A stretch of DNA of 64,000 bases, from NCBI GenBank assembly GCA_014656015.1, contig BNBP01000033.1, forward strand, positions 1-64,000, given 5' to 3'. Each line of letters opens with the position of its first letter. Position 1 is the first letter of the stretch. The notes beneath the pieces are model-generated. The model had not been told where the DNA came from, made no database searches, and saw only the letters and a program-made list of their open reading frames with translations. Shown here in pieces: positions 1 through 8,326 of the stretch. Source of the DNA: Streptomyces griseoaurantiacus. GTDB lineage: Bacteria > Actinomycetota > Actinomycetes > Streptomycetales > Streptomycetaceae. The position numbers and the translations under genes are program-made.

Positions 1-273
1 GGCGCGCTGGCGCTGCGGGGGCGGCGGCGACGCACCGCCCTCGCCGGAACACCGGCGGCCGCGAGTCCCGTGACGCCTCCGGGGCCTCCGGCGCCCTCGG
101 CAGCCCCGGCGCCTCCCGCAGCCCCGGCACCCGCGGGGTCACCGGCCGGCCCGCACGCCGGTCCCATGACGCCCACACTGCCCGCGCAGCCGGGTCCCGC
201 CGACCGGGCGTCCCCGGCCGACGCGGGCGGGGAGGGGCGGACGCCGGGCGCCTCCGGGCGGCCGGGGAACTGA
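1..273 (+). CDS. C-terminal tail of a gene that starts upstream of the window
   Basis: The reading frame is open from the first base to a TGA at 271-273. The first residues (GALALRGRRRR) look like the end of a transmembrane helix followed by an arginine-rich cytoplasmic anchor. The rest is a low-complexity Pro/Ala/Gly tail of about 70 residues. Such tails are common on Streptomyces membrane proteins such as CopC/D-type or LPXTG-like proteins, but nothing here identifies the family. The first ATG lies inside the tail and is unlikely to be the true start. Only position and composition support this call; it could also be non-coding GC-rich sequence with no stop codon. Confidence 0.35.
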   Translation, partial: GALALRGRRRRTALAGTPAAASPVTPPGPPAPSAAPAPPAAPAPAGSPAGPHAGPMTPTLPAQPGPADRASPADAGGEGRTPGASGRPGN

Positions 274-289
274 CGCGACGGCGACCGGA

Positions 290-322
290 ACTCATCCGCC
301 CGTCATGTGGCTGTTGAGTCCA
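290..322 (+). promoter_or_regulatory. Possible PHO-box-like direct repeats upstream of phoD
   Basis: Three consecutive 11-nt units (CTCATCCGCC at 291-300, CGTCATGTGGC at 301-311, TGTTGAGTCCA at 312-322) lie 67-99 bases before the phosphatase start. The first two share TCAT at the same position. PhoP of Streptomyces binds 11-nt direct repeats related to GTTCACCC, and PhoD genes are typical targets. The match to consensus is weak, so the call rests mostly on location and spacing. Confidence 0.3.
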
Positions 323-388
323 TGACAGTCGGAGGCCGTCCGGGGCCGCTCCAATGACGGGGTCAGCAACCGTCAGGGGAGGCCCCGG

Positions 389-2041
389 ATGTCATCCGCA
401 CACCCGCAGTCGTCGCAGCCCTCGCAGCACGCCCCCGAACTCCGCGCCGCCGCCCGCCACGTGGGGCGCCGACGCTTCCTCACCACGACCGGGGCGGCGG
501 CCGCGCTCGCCTTCGCGGTCGGGCTGCCCGCCACCGGCGCCGCGAGCGCCACCGAGCTCGACGCCCGCAGGATCCCGCACGATCCGTTCACCCTGGGCGT
601 CGCCTCGGGCGACCCGCTGCCCACCTCCGTCCTGCTGTGGACCCGGCTCGCCCCGAGGCCGTTCGAGGCGGACGGCGGGCTGCCCCTCGCCCGCGTCACC
701 GTGCACTGGGAACTCGCCCACGACGCGCGGTTCCGGCGGATCGTCAGACGCGGCACCGCCCTCGCGCACCCGGAGTTCCGGCACGCCGTGCACGTCGAGG
801 TCCCCCACCTCGACCCCGGCCGCGAGTACCACTACCGCTTCCGCGCCGGGGGCTGGACCAGCGGCACCGGCCGCACCCGCACCGCGCCCGCCACCGGCGC
901 CGCGACCTCCCGGCTGAGGCTCGCCGCCGTCTCCTGCCAGGCCTACCACGACGGCTACTACACGGCGCTCGGCCACCTCGCGCGGGAGGACGTCGACGTG
1001 GTCTTCCACCTCGGGGACTACCTCTACGAGTACGCCGTCGACTCCGCCGGCGGAGCCCGGAAGTACACCGACCGCGTGCTGCCCGACCTCTTCAACCGCG
1101 AGACGGTCACCCTGGAGGACTACCGGCTGCGGTACGCCCTCTACAAGAGCGACCCCGACCTGCGCGCCGTACACGCCGCGCACCCCTTCGTCGTCACCTG
1201 GGACGACCACGAGACCGAGAACAACTACGCCGACGGCGTCTCCGAGAACGAGGACCCGCCGGAGGAGTTCCTGCTCCGCCGCGCCGCCGCGTACCGCGCG
1301 TACTGGGAGCACCAACCGCTGCGCCGCACCCAGCGCCCGCACGGCCCCGACGCCCAGCTCTACCGCCGCCTGCACTGGGGCCGGCTCGCCCAGTTCGACG
1401 TGCTGGACACCCGCCAGTACCGCTCCGACCAGGCCTACGGCGACGGCGCGCACGTGCCGGGCCCCGAGTCCGACGACCCGGCGCGCACGATCACCGGCGC
1501 CACCCAGGAACGCTGGCTGATCGACGGCTGGCGGAACTCCCGGGCGCTGTGGAACGTGGTCCCGCAGCAGGTCACGTTCTCCCAGCGCAGGCTCGACCTC
1601 AACCCCGTCGCCAAGCTGTCCATGGACGCCTGGGACGGCTACCGGGCCTCCCGGCGGCGGGTGCTCGACGGGGCCGGGGCGGCCGGTATCGACAACCTGA
1701 TGGTGCTCACCGGCGACGTGCACGTGGGATACGCGTTCGACATCAAGGCCGACTTCGACGACCCCTCGTCGAAAACACTGGGCACGGAGATCGTGGCGAC
1801 CTCCGTCACCAGCGGCAAGGACGGCTCCGAGAAGCCGTCCAACTGGGCGACGTACACCCAGGCCAACCCGCACCTGAAGTTCTACGACGGGCGACGGGGT
1901 TACGTGACCGTGGAGTTGGGGCGGTCACAGGCGCGGGCCGACTTCAGGACGGTTTCGGCGGTGACCACGCCGGGGGCGGCGATCAGGACCGCCGCCTCCT
2001 TCGTCACGGAAGTGGGGGACCAGGGCCTCCGAGAGGTGTGA
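389..2041 (+). CDS. phoD: PhoD-type secreted alkaline phosphatase
   Basis: This is a 550-residue metallophosphoesterase of the PhoD family, which releases phosphate from organic phosphodiesters and monoesters outside the cell. A Tat signal is clear: RRRFLT at residues 27-32, then a hydrophobic stretch ending near ATGAASA. The PhoD N-terminal domain follows (GVASGDP...LLWTRL). The metal-binding catalytic domain has HLGDYLYEY, TWDDHETENN and LTGDVHVGY. Length is normal for the family. The ATG is preceded by AGGGGAGG at a suitable distance. The gene stands alone and converges with the oxidoreductase 22 bases downstream. Streptomyces phoA/phoD genes are under PhoP control; a weak candidate repeat lies upstream. 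Confidence 0.9.
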   Translation: MSSAHPQSSQPSQHAPELRAAARHVGRRRFLTTTGAAAALAFAVGLPATGAASATELDARRIPHDPFTLGVASGDPLPTSVLLWTRLAPRPFEADGGLPLARVTVHWELAHDARFRRIVRRGTALAHPEFRHAVHVEVPHLDPGREYHYRFRAGGWTSGTGRTRTAPATGAATSRLRLAAVSCQAYHDGYYTALGHLAREDVDVVFHLGDYLYEYAVDSAGGARKYTDRVLPDLFNRETVTLEDYRLRYALYKSDPDLRAVHAAHPFVVTWDDHETENNYADGVSENEDPPEEFLLRRAAAYRAYWEHQPLRRTQRPHGPDAQLYRRLHWGRLAQFDVLDTRQYRSDQAYGDGAHVPGPESDDPARTITGATQERWLIDGWRNSRALWNVVPQQVTFSQRRLDLNPVAKLSMDAWDGYRASRRRVLDGAGAAGIDNLMVLTGDVHVGYAFDIKADFDDPSSKTLGTEIVATSVTSGKDGSEKPSNWATYTQANPHLKFYDGRRGYVTVELGRSQARADFRTVSAVTTPGAAIRTAASFVTEVGDQGLREV

Positions 2042-2063
2042 CGGGCCCGCTCCCTGTGCCCCG

Positions 2064-3065
2064 TCAGGCCGCCTCGCCCGGGTACCGCACGCCGATCTGC
2101 TCGCGGATGGTGTCCAGCGTCCGCATGATCGCGAGGGTGCCGTCCAGCGGGACCAGGGAGGACTCCTTCTCCCCGGCGCGCAGGGCCCGCATGACCTCCC
2201 TGGCCTCGTGGCGGAAGCTGCTGCGGGGCCCGTCGGCCGGGTCGGCCGTGAACTCCTCGGGCTCCTGGCCGTCCCGGTGCAGCACGAAGCGGTCCGGGTG
2301 GAAGAAGCCGCTGGGGATGTCGATGCGGCCCCTGGAGCCGGTCACCGAGGCCACCACCGCCGTACCGCCGTTGATCGAGCAGTGCACGGAGGCGAGCGCG
2401 CCGCTGTCCCAGGTGAACAGGGCGCCGGTCTGGAGGTCGACGCCCTCCTCGGAGAGCACCGCCCGCGAGGTGATCCCGGACGGCTCCCCGAGCAGGAGCT
2501 GGGCGAAGGACACCGGGTAGACGCCGAGGTCCAGCAGCGCGCCGCCGCCCTGCGCGGGGTCCCGCAGCCGGTGCGCGGGCGGGAAGGGCCCGGCGAGACC
2601 GAAGTCCGCCTGGACGGTGCGCACCTCACCGATCGCGCCGTCGTCGATCAGTGCCTTCATGCGCCGGACCAGCGGGTTGCAGTACATCCACATGGCCTCC
2701 ATCAGGAAGCTGTCGTGCTCCTTGGCCAGCGCGACCAGTTCCTCGGCCTCGCCCAGGTTCAGCGTGAACGCCTTCTCGCACAGCACGTTCCGCCCGGCCT
2801 CCAGGCACAGGCCCGCCGCCGCCCGGTGCGCCGCGTGCGGGGTCGCGACGTACACGACGTCCACGTCCTCGTCGCGCGCCAGGGACTCCCAGTCGCCGTA
2901 GGCCCGCCCGATCCCGAAGCGGTCCGCGAACGCCTCCGCCGACTCCGCCCTGCGCGAGGCCACCGCGACGACCTCGGCGTCGGGCAGATCGACCAGATCC
3001 GCCGTGAACGCCGCGGCGATCCCGCCCGTCGCCAGAATGCCCCACCGCACGCGTTCGTCCGTCAT
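2064..3065 (-). CDS. Gfo/Idh/MocA family NAD(P)-dependent oxidoreductase
   Basis: A 333-residue protein beginning MTDERVRWGILATGGIA, which is the Rossmann dinucleotide-binding motif of the glucose-fructose oxidoreductase/inositol dehydrogenase family. The catalytic-type EK pair is at residues 97-98 (CEKAFTLN), and a DLGVYP motif sits in the C-terminal domain. The family oxidises or reduces sugars, cyclitols or trans-dihydrodiols; the substrate cannot be told from sequence. The frame stays open upstream, but the ATG at 3063-3065 sits directly before the conserved N-terminus, so the longer start is rejected. It is monocistronic, convergent with phoD and divergent from the beta-lactamase-family gene. 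Confidence 0.85.
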   Translation of the reverse strand: MTDERVRWGILATGGIAAAFTADLVDLPDAEVVAVASRRAESAEAFADRFGIGRAYGDWESLARDEDVDVVYVATPHAAHRAAAGLCLEAGRNVLCEKAFTLNLGEAEELVALAKEHDSFLMEAMWMYCNPLVRRMKALIDDGAIGEVRTVQADFGLAGPFPPAHRLRDPAQGGGALLDLGVYPVSFAQLLLGEPSGITSRAVLSEEGVDLQTGALFTWDSGALASVHCSINGGTAVVASVTGSRGRIDIPSGFFHPDRFVLHRDGQEPEEFTADPADGPRSSFRHEAREVMRALRAGEKESSLVPLDGTLAIMRTLDTIREQIGVRYPGEAA

Positions 3066-3353
3066 GTCCGTTCCTCGTCCCGTCCACCCAGCGGGCGGTC
3101 CACCCGGTCGTCCACCCACCGGTCGCCGCCCTCGATCAGTCGTTCGAGCTGAGAGCATAGGCGGCGGGGTGGCGGTACGAGAGAGGTGGGAGGGCTCCCA
3201 CGCCGGGTCGCGGGGGTACCCGCGCACACCGCCCGGCCCGGCGGCGGCGCCCCTCACCCCCGTCCGGGCGGGCGCGGCACTGGTGCCGGTGGCGTGCTTC
3301 GTGGCACTGTGCCGTCCCGGGAACGGACCGGCCGGCGCGGAAGGGACAGAGCA

Positions 3354-4478
3354 CTGAGCGCACCGAGACTGCGTGTCGACAGCCCCGAGCGGGCCGGACT
3401 CGACCCCGGGGAACTGCGCCTGCTGGTGCGTGAGGTGCGCGCGGCGGTGGGACGCGGCTGGGCCGCCGGGGCGGTGGTGGTCGCCGGGCGCGGCCCCGTC
3501 CTCGCCGTCGAGGAGGCCCTCGGCTGGGCGGTCCGCCACGCCCGGTACGAGGAGGAGAGCGGCACCGGCGTGGAACTCCCGCCCGAAGCCCGCGTCCCGG
3601 TCACCCCCGGCACCCCCTTCGACCTCGCCTCGCTCACCAAGCTGTTCACGGCCGTCGCCGCGGTCCAGCAGCTCGAACGCGGCACCCTCGGCATCGACGC
3701 CCGCGTCGGCGCCTACCTCCCGGACTTCACCGGGGCCGCCGCGCACGGCCTGACCGTGCGGCAGCTCCTCACCCACACCTCCGGGCTGCGCCCCGAACTC
3801 CCGCTGTACGACGCCGCCGACGAGGCGGGGCGGCTGGCGCTGCTGCGCGCCGAGGAACCCTCCGCGCCACCCGGCACCCACCGCTACTCCGACCTCAACA
3901 TGCTCCTGCTGCAGCACCTCCTGCAACGGCTCACCGGCCGTCCGCTCGACGTGCTGATCCACGAGGGCGTCACCCGCCCGCTCGGCATGACCGCCACCGG
4001 CTTCGGCCCGTGCCCCGGGGCGGCGGCCACGGAGGACCAGCGCAGACCGTGGGCGAAGGCCGACCGGGGCATGCTGCGCGGGGAGGTCCACGACGAGAAC
4101 GCGTGGGCGCTCGGGGGCGTCGCCGGGCACGCCGGGATGTTCTCGACCGGGCGGGACCTCGCGGTCTTCTGCCGCACGCTGCTGGCCGGGGGCTCCTACG
4201 GGCCCGCCCGCATCCTCGGCCCCGACTTCGTGGAACTGATGCTCGCCGCGCCCGGACTGGGCTTCGCGGTGGACCAGCCCTGGTTCATGGGGGAACTGGC
4301 GGGGCGGGGAGCGGCCGGCCACACCGGGTTCACGGGGACCTCGCTGGTGCTGGACCCGGCCACGGGGGCGTTCCTGGTGCTGCTGGCCAACACCGTGCAC
4401 CCGCGCCGGCGCCCCGCCGACAACACCGTCCGGGCCACGGCCGCGACCCATCTGCACCGCGCGCTCCGCCCCCTGTGA
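3354..4478 (+). CDS. Serine beta-lactamase-family hydrolase (class C / esterase-like)
   Basis: About 374 residues with the active-site signature of the penicillin-binding/beta-lactamase superfamily: SLTK at about residues 93-96, RYSDLN as the second motif, and HTG (GHTGFTG) near the C-terminus. Members act as D-alanyl carboxypeptidases, esterases or true lactamases; no signal peptide is visible, which favours a cytoplasmic esterase-like role. The start is uncertain. The conserved protein seems to begin SAPRLRVDSPERAGL, preceded by the ribosome-binding sequence GGAAGGGA with only a CTG in frame at 3354. In-frame GTG codons at 3186, 3294 and 3309 are alternatives, but the intervening codons lack the usual GC-rich third positions. 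Confidence 0.75.
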   Translation: MSAPRLRVDSPERAGLDPGELRLLVREVRAAVGRGWAAGAVVVAGRGPVLAVEEALGWAVRHARYEEESGTGVELPPEARVPVTPGTPFDLASLTKLFTAVAAVQQLERGTLGIDARVGAYLPDFTGAAAHGLTVRQLLTHTSGLRPELPLYDAADEAGRLALLRAEEPSAPPGTHRYSDLNMLLLQHLLQRLTGRPLDVLIHEGVTRPLGMTATGFGPCPGAAATEDQRRPWAKADRGMLRGEVHDENAWALGGVAGHAGMFSTGRDLAVFCRTLLAGGSYGPARILGPDFVELMLAAPGLGFAVDQPWFMGELAGRGAAGHTGFTGTSLVLDPATGAFLVLLANTVHPRRRPADNTVRATAATHLHRALRPL

Positions 4479-4572
4479 CCGAGAGCCCCGTAAAACCCGC
4501 GGGCCCCGCCCCGCCGCCCCCGGGCCCGGGCGGCCGTCCGCCGAGCCCCGGCCGCTTCCTACAATTCCGCAT

Positions 4573-5583
4573 GTGAACCCCGCCCCCGCCCCCGTCGAAG
4601 AGACCCTCCGCGACACCCTCGCGCACCTCCTCGACGGGCTCCCGCCCCGGCACGCCGCCACCGCCGTCGACCGGCTCATCGCCAGCTACCGCGGCCGCAC
4701 CCCCACCCACACCCCCGTCCTCCGAGACCGCGCCGACGTCGTCGCGTACGCCGCCTACCGGATGCCGGCCACCTTCGAGGCCGTCCGCGCCGCCCTCGGC
4801 GCCCTGGCCGAGGCCGCCCCGGACTGGACCCCCGCCGCCCACACCGACCTCGGCGGCGGCACCGGCGCCGCCACCTGGGCCACCGCCGCCACCTGGCCGG
4901 GGGAACGCCCCGTCACCGTCCTCGACTGGGCCGAACCGGCCCTCGCGCTCGGCCGCGAGATCGCCGCCGCCCACCCCGCGCTGAAGGGGGCCGAGTGGCG
5001 GCGCGAGCGGATCGGCCGGGCGCTCGCCCTCGACGCCACCGACCTCGTCACCGTCTCCTACGTCCTCGGCGAGCTGACCGAGGCGGACCGCGGCCACGTC
5101 GTCGACGCCGCGGCGGCCGCCGCGCGGAGCGCCGTGGTGATCGTCGAGCCCGGAACCCCGGACGGCTACGGCCGGATCATCGAGGCCCGCGACCGGCTGA
5201 TCGCCGCCGGACTGCGCATCGCGGCCCCCTGCCCGCACAGCGCCCGCTGCCCCATCGTGGCAGGTCAGGACTGGTGCCACTTCGCCGCCCGGGTCAGCCG
5301 CTCCTCGCTGCACCGCCAGGTCAAGGGCGGCTCGCTGCCCTACGAGGACGAGAAGTTCGCCTACGTCGCCGCCACCCGCCTTCCGCCCTCGGAGGCGACC
5401 CCGGCCCCGCACCGCGTCGTCCGCCGCCCCCAGATCCGAAAAGGCCAGGTGCTGCTCGACCTGTGCGACCCCGGGGAGGAACTGCGCCGGGAGACGGTCA
5501 CCAAGCGCCACGGCCCGCTGTACCGGGCGGCCCGCGACGCGGCCTGGGGCGATGCCTGGCCGCCCGCGCCGCCGGAGGACTGA
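4573..5583 (+). CDS. Rsm22-like small ribosomal subunit methyltransferase family protein
   Basis: A 336-residue protein with a SAM-binding core (TDLGGGTGAATWA at about residues 92-105) and a C-terminal cysteine cluster, CPHSARCPI...DWCHF, followed by RQVKGGSLPYEDEKF. These are features of the Rsm22 family, related to a mitochondrial small-subunit assembly factor; the cysteines probably bind a metal or Fe-S cluster. The bacterial substrate is unknown. The start is a GTG that overlaps a short upstream frame at ATGTGA. It lies 94 bases after the hydrolase gene on the same strand and may be co-transcribed with it. Confidence 0.82.
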   Translation: MNPAPAPVEETLRDTLAHLLDGLPPRHAATAVDRLIASYRGRTPTHTPVLRDRADVVAYAAYRMPATFEAVRAALGALAEAAPDWTPAAHTDLGGGTGAATWATAATWPGERPVTVLDWAEPALALGREIAAAHPALKGAEWRRERIGRALALDATDLVTVSYVLGELTEADRGHVVDAAAAAARSAVVIVEPGTPDGYGRIIEARDRLIAAGLRIAAPCPHSARCPIVAGQDWCHFAARVSRSSLHRQVKGGSLPYEDEKFAYVAATRLPPSEATPAPHRVVRRPQIRKGQVLLDLCDPGEELRRETVTKRHGPLYRAARDAAWGDAWPPAPPED

Positions 5584-5710
5584 GACCCGGCGCGCGGAAC
5601 CCCGCCGGCCGCCCCGGACGAAGTGCCCGGAACGGACGCCGGTCACCGAAGGCGGCGGATGGTGGGACCATGGAGCAAGCCGGAGCATTCCGCCGCGGGT
5701 GAGGAGATGG

Positions 5711-6517
5711 ATGAACGCAGGGTTCGACCGCCGCACGGGCGGGCAGGGCAGGTTCCCCCGGCTGTCCCGGTGGCTGCCCGGCCGCCGCCCCCGTGACAGG
5801 GCCGCCGAGGCCGCCACGGCCGCCGCCGCTGCCGACGGGCGGGAGGACCTGCTGCTCGCCACGGCCGCCGCCGGACTCCCGCTGGCCCCCGCCGCGCACC
5901 CCCTCGGCTACGGCTGCTCCTGCGACCGCGTCGGCTGCCCCACGCCCGCCCGGCACCCCGTCTCCTGGGCCTGGCAGACCCAGTCCACCACCGACCGCGC
6001 ACAGGTCGAGCGCTGGGCCCGGCACCAGCCCGAGGCCAACTTCATCACCGCCACCGGCATGACCCACGACGTGCTCGACGTGCCGCGCGAGGCCGGGCAG
6101 GAGGCGCTGGAGCGGCTGCTCGCGGCCGGTGCCGAGGTCGGCCCGGTGACCGTCACCGACGGCGGGCCGCTGACCGGGGAGGGGCGGATGATGTTCTTCA
6201 CCCTCACCCGCGGCACCCCCGAGGACGAGGACGAATGGTGGCCCTGTGCGCTGGACTGCCATCCCGAGACCATGGACGAACACCCCGGACTGCGCTGGCA
6301 CTGCCGCGGCTCCTACGTCCTCGTGCCCCCGGCCGTGCTGCCGGGGGAGGAACGCGTGGAATGGGTGCGCGGCCCCGAGCACCCGCTGCCGGACCCGCTG
6401 AGCCTGCTGGAGGCGCTCACCGACGCCTGCGCCCGCCACGTGGGGACCGCCGCCGATGCCGCCGTCGAGGCCGGCGACGCCCTCGACGGGAGGGCTACTC
6501 GCCCTTCGCCCCGGTGA
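5711..6517 (+). CDS. Bifunctional DNA primase/polymerase (prim-pol) N-terminal domain protein
   Basis: A 268-residue protein resembling the stand-alone prim-pol-domain proteins common in actinomycetes. Visible features are the cysteine-rich segment YGCSCDRVGCPTPARHPVSW, the acidic motif THDVLDVP (corresponding to hhhDhD/E of archaeo-eukaryotic primases), and WHCRGSYVLVPP. No helicase domain is attached, so it is not a complete replicative primase, and polymerase activity is not assured. The ATG at 5711 follows GGTGAGGAG; an in-frame GTG at 5699 is possible. The 3' end overlaps the convergent lipoprotein gene by 23 bases. Confidence 0.75.
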   Translation: MNAGFDRRTGGQGRFPRLSRWLPGRRPRDRAAEAATAAAAADGREDLLLATAAAGLPLAPAAHPLGYGCSCDRVGCPTPARHPVSWAWQTQSTTDRAQVERWARHQPEANFITATGMTHDVLDVPREAGQEALERLLAAGAEVGPVTVTDGGPLTGEGRMMFFTLTRGTPEDEDEWWPCALDCHPETMDEHPGLRWHCRGSYVLVPPAVLPGEERVEWVRGPEHPLPDPLSLLEALTDACARHVGTAADAAVEAGDALDGRATRPSPR

Positions 6518-7490
6518 GCCCCGCCACCCGGCCGAGGAACCTGACGCCCCCGCCCCCGGACTTCGCCGGGTCGAGGACGGCCTGGTTCGAGACGTAGGCC
6601 AGCGTCACGGACTGCTTCGGCTCGCCCTTCATCAGCGCCTTGATGGCCGGGTCCGTCACCGTGAGGTCGACCCCCTTGGCGGCCGTCTGCTTCTCGTAGT
6701 GCCGGCTCGCGAAGAACACCAGTGCCGCCCCGTCCTTCGTGCGCAGCCCCAGCGGGGTGTACGCGCCGCCGGACAGCGCCTCGTCCCGGTACTGGCGGGC
6801 CAGCCCCGGCCGGGCCGCGTTCTTCTTCCGGGTGCTCCGCAGCGCGTTGGTGTAGGGACCGGGCGCGAACGCCTCGCCGCCGTCCCGCAGATAGTCCGTG
6901 TACTCCTGCGCGAGCTTCCCGGGCGCGACCGAGAGCGCCGGGTCACCGGCCGTGACGGGCTCCGCGAAGCCCTCGCCGTCCTTCTTGAGGACGGGCACGT
7001 CCTCGGGGCGGACGACCGTCAGGTAGGAGACCCGCCAGGGCTCGTCCCTACCGGCGCGGGTGAAGACCAGCAGCCAGCGGCTGGTGCCGCGGTTGGAGGC
7101 GGAGTCGGCGAGGAACCAGCGCGGCCAGCCCGCCTTCTTCGGCACCGTGTACGTGGTGTCGCTCAACTCCAGCGCCTTGTACGAGGGGTCGCCCTCCGGG
7201 GCGTTCTCGTGGTTCGCCCTCAGCTTGGCGCCGTCGATGTCGGCCAGCGCACCGTCGACCCGGCCGGCGTCCCGCTCGCGGTCGTTGGCCCGCTGCGCCG
7301 CGTTGTAGGCGGTCAGGAAGGACGTCAGCGCCTTCGCCGCCTCGCCCTTCGTGGCGGCCGGGAGCACCTCGCGCTCCCCGTGCACCACCACACAGCCGCT
7401 CGCCGTCAACGACAGCGCGGTCACCGACGCCGCGAGCAGCGCGCTCCGGTCAAACCTGCGAAGCCTTCGAGGTCCGCGATCCCTGGTCAT
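6495..7490 (-). CDS. Predicted lipoprotein downstream of efeU
   Basis: A 331-residue protein with an arginine-rich N-region, a hydrophobic core and the lipobox LTASGC, then a long soluble extracytoplasmic domain rich in Lys/Asp/Ala. I do not recognise an enzymatic motif; the fold looks like the hypothetical actinobacterial lipoproteins with paired SnoaL-like halves. Its start lies 41 bases inside the 3' end of efeU on the same strand, so translation is probably coupled and it belongs to the efe transcript. That placement suggests an accessory role in iron uptake, but this is inference only. Confidence 0.75.
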   Translation of the reverse strand: MTRDRGPRRLRRFDRSALLAASVTALSLTASGCVVVHGEREVLPAATKGEAAKALTSFLTAYNAAQRANDRERDAGRVDGALADIDGAKLRANHENAPEGDPSYKALELSDTTYTVPKKAGWPRWFLADSASNRGTSRWLLVFTRAGRDEPWRVSYLTVVRPEDVPVLKKDGEGFAEPVTAGDPALSVAPGKLAQEYTDYLRDGGEAFAPGPYTNALRSTRKKNAARPGLARQYRDEALSGGAYTPLGLRTKDGAALVFFASRHYEKQTAAKGVDLTVTDPAIKALMKGEPKQSVTLAYVSNQAVLDPAKSGGGGVRFLGRVAGLTGAKGE

Positions 7491-8322
7491 CAGGTGCCTT
7501 CACCTTCCCCTTCCCGGAGGCGAACCCTACCGGGGCGAGGAACAGCGCGAGCGCCGGGACCAGATACAGCAGCCACACCACCGACTGCAGCACCGTCGGG
7601 TCGGGCTGGAAGTTGAACACGCCCTTGAGCAGGGTGCCGTACCAGCTGTCCGGCGGGATCGTGCCGCTGATGTCGAAGGCGAGGCTGGTCAGGCCGGGCA
7701 GGAGGTCGGCCTCCTGCAGGTCGTGGACGCCGTACGCGAGGACGCCCGCGGCGACCACGACGAGCATCCCGCCGGTCCAGGTGAAGAACTTGGCGAGGTT
7801 GATCCGCACCGCGCCCCGGTAGAACAGCCAGCCGAGCAGCACCGCGCTGGCCAGGCCCAGGGCCACACCGATCAGCGGGCGCGGGCTGCCGTCCCCGGCC
7901 GCGTGCACCGAGGCCCACACGAACAGCGCGGTCTCCAGGCCCTCCCGGCCCACCGCGAGGAACGCGGTGGCGACCAGCGCGCCGGTGCCCATCGCCAGGG
8001 CGGCGTCCAGCTTGCCGTGCAGCTCGGCCTTCAGATGGCGGGCGGTGCGCCGCATCCAGAAGACCATCCACGTCACCAGGCCCACCGCGACGATCGACAG
8101 CGAGCCGCCGAGCGCCTCCTGCGCCTGGAACGTCAGCTCCTGGGAGCCGAACTCCAGCACGCAGCCGAAGCCGAGCGCCAGGGCGATCGCGAGGGCGATG
8201 CCGCCCCAGATCGGCCTGAGGGCCTCCCGGCGGCCGGTCTTGACCAGGTAGGCGATCAGGATGCAGACGACGAGGCTGGCCTCCAGCCCTTCGCGCAGAC
8301 CGATCAGGTAGTTGGAGAACAC
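7450..8322 (-). CDS. efeU: EfeU / FTR1-type iron permease
   Basis: A 290-residue, largely hydrophobic protein of the FTR1/EfeU family, the membrane channel of the EfeUOB iron transporter. Both diagnostic REGLE motifs are present (GLREGLEASL near the N-terminus and VGREGLETAL in the middle), supplying the acidic iron-binding residues inside helices 1 and 4. About seven transmembrane segments can be traced. The start is a GTG (VFSNYLIGLREGLEA) preceded by an excellent AGGAGG. The gene lies 4 bases after efeB, so the two are coupled. FTR1 proteins normally move ferric iron produced by a partner; EfeB and EfeO are encoded immediately upstream. Confidence 0.93.
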   Translation of the reverse strand: MFSNYLIGLREGLEASLVVCILIAYLVKTGRREALRPIWGGIALAIALALGFGCVLEFGSQELTFQAQEALGGSLSIVAVGLVTWMVFWMRRTARHLKAELHGKLDAALAMGTGALVATAFLAVGREGLETALFVWASVHAAGDGSPRPLIGVALGLASAVLLGWLFYRGAVRINLAKFFTWTGGMLVVVAAGVLAYGVHDLQEADLLPGLTSLAFDISGTIPPDSWYGTLLKGVFNFQPDPTVLQSVVWLLYLVPALALFLAPVGFASGKGKVKAPDDQGSRTSKASQV

Positions 8323-8326
8323 GGGC

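Noticed and set aside
2064..4679. A minus-strand frame of 871 codons spanning the oxidoreductase and the beta-lactamase-family gene
   Set aside because: The part upstream of 3065 is antisense to the hydrolase gene and low complexity; only 2064-3065 shows family motifs.
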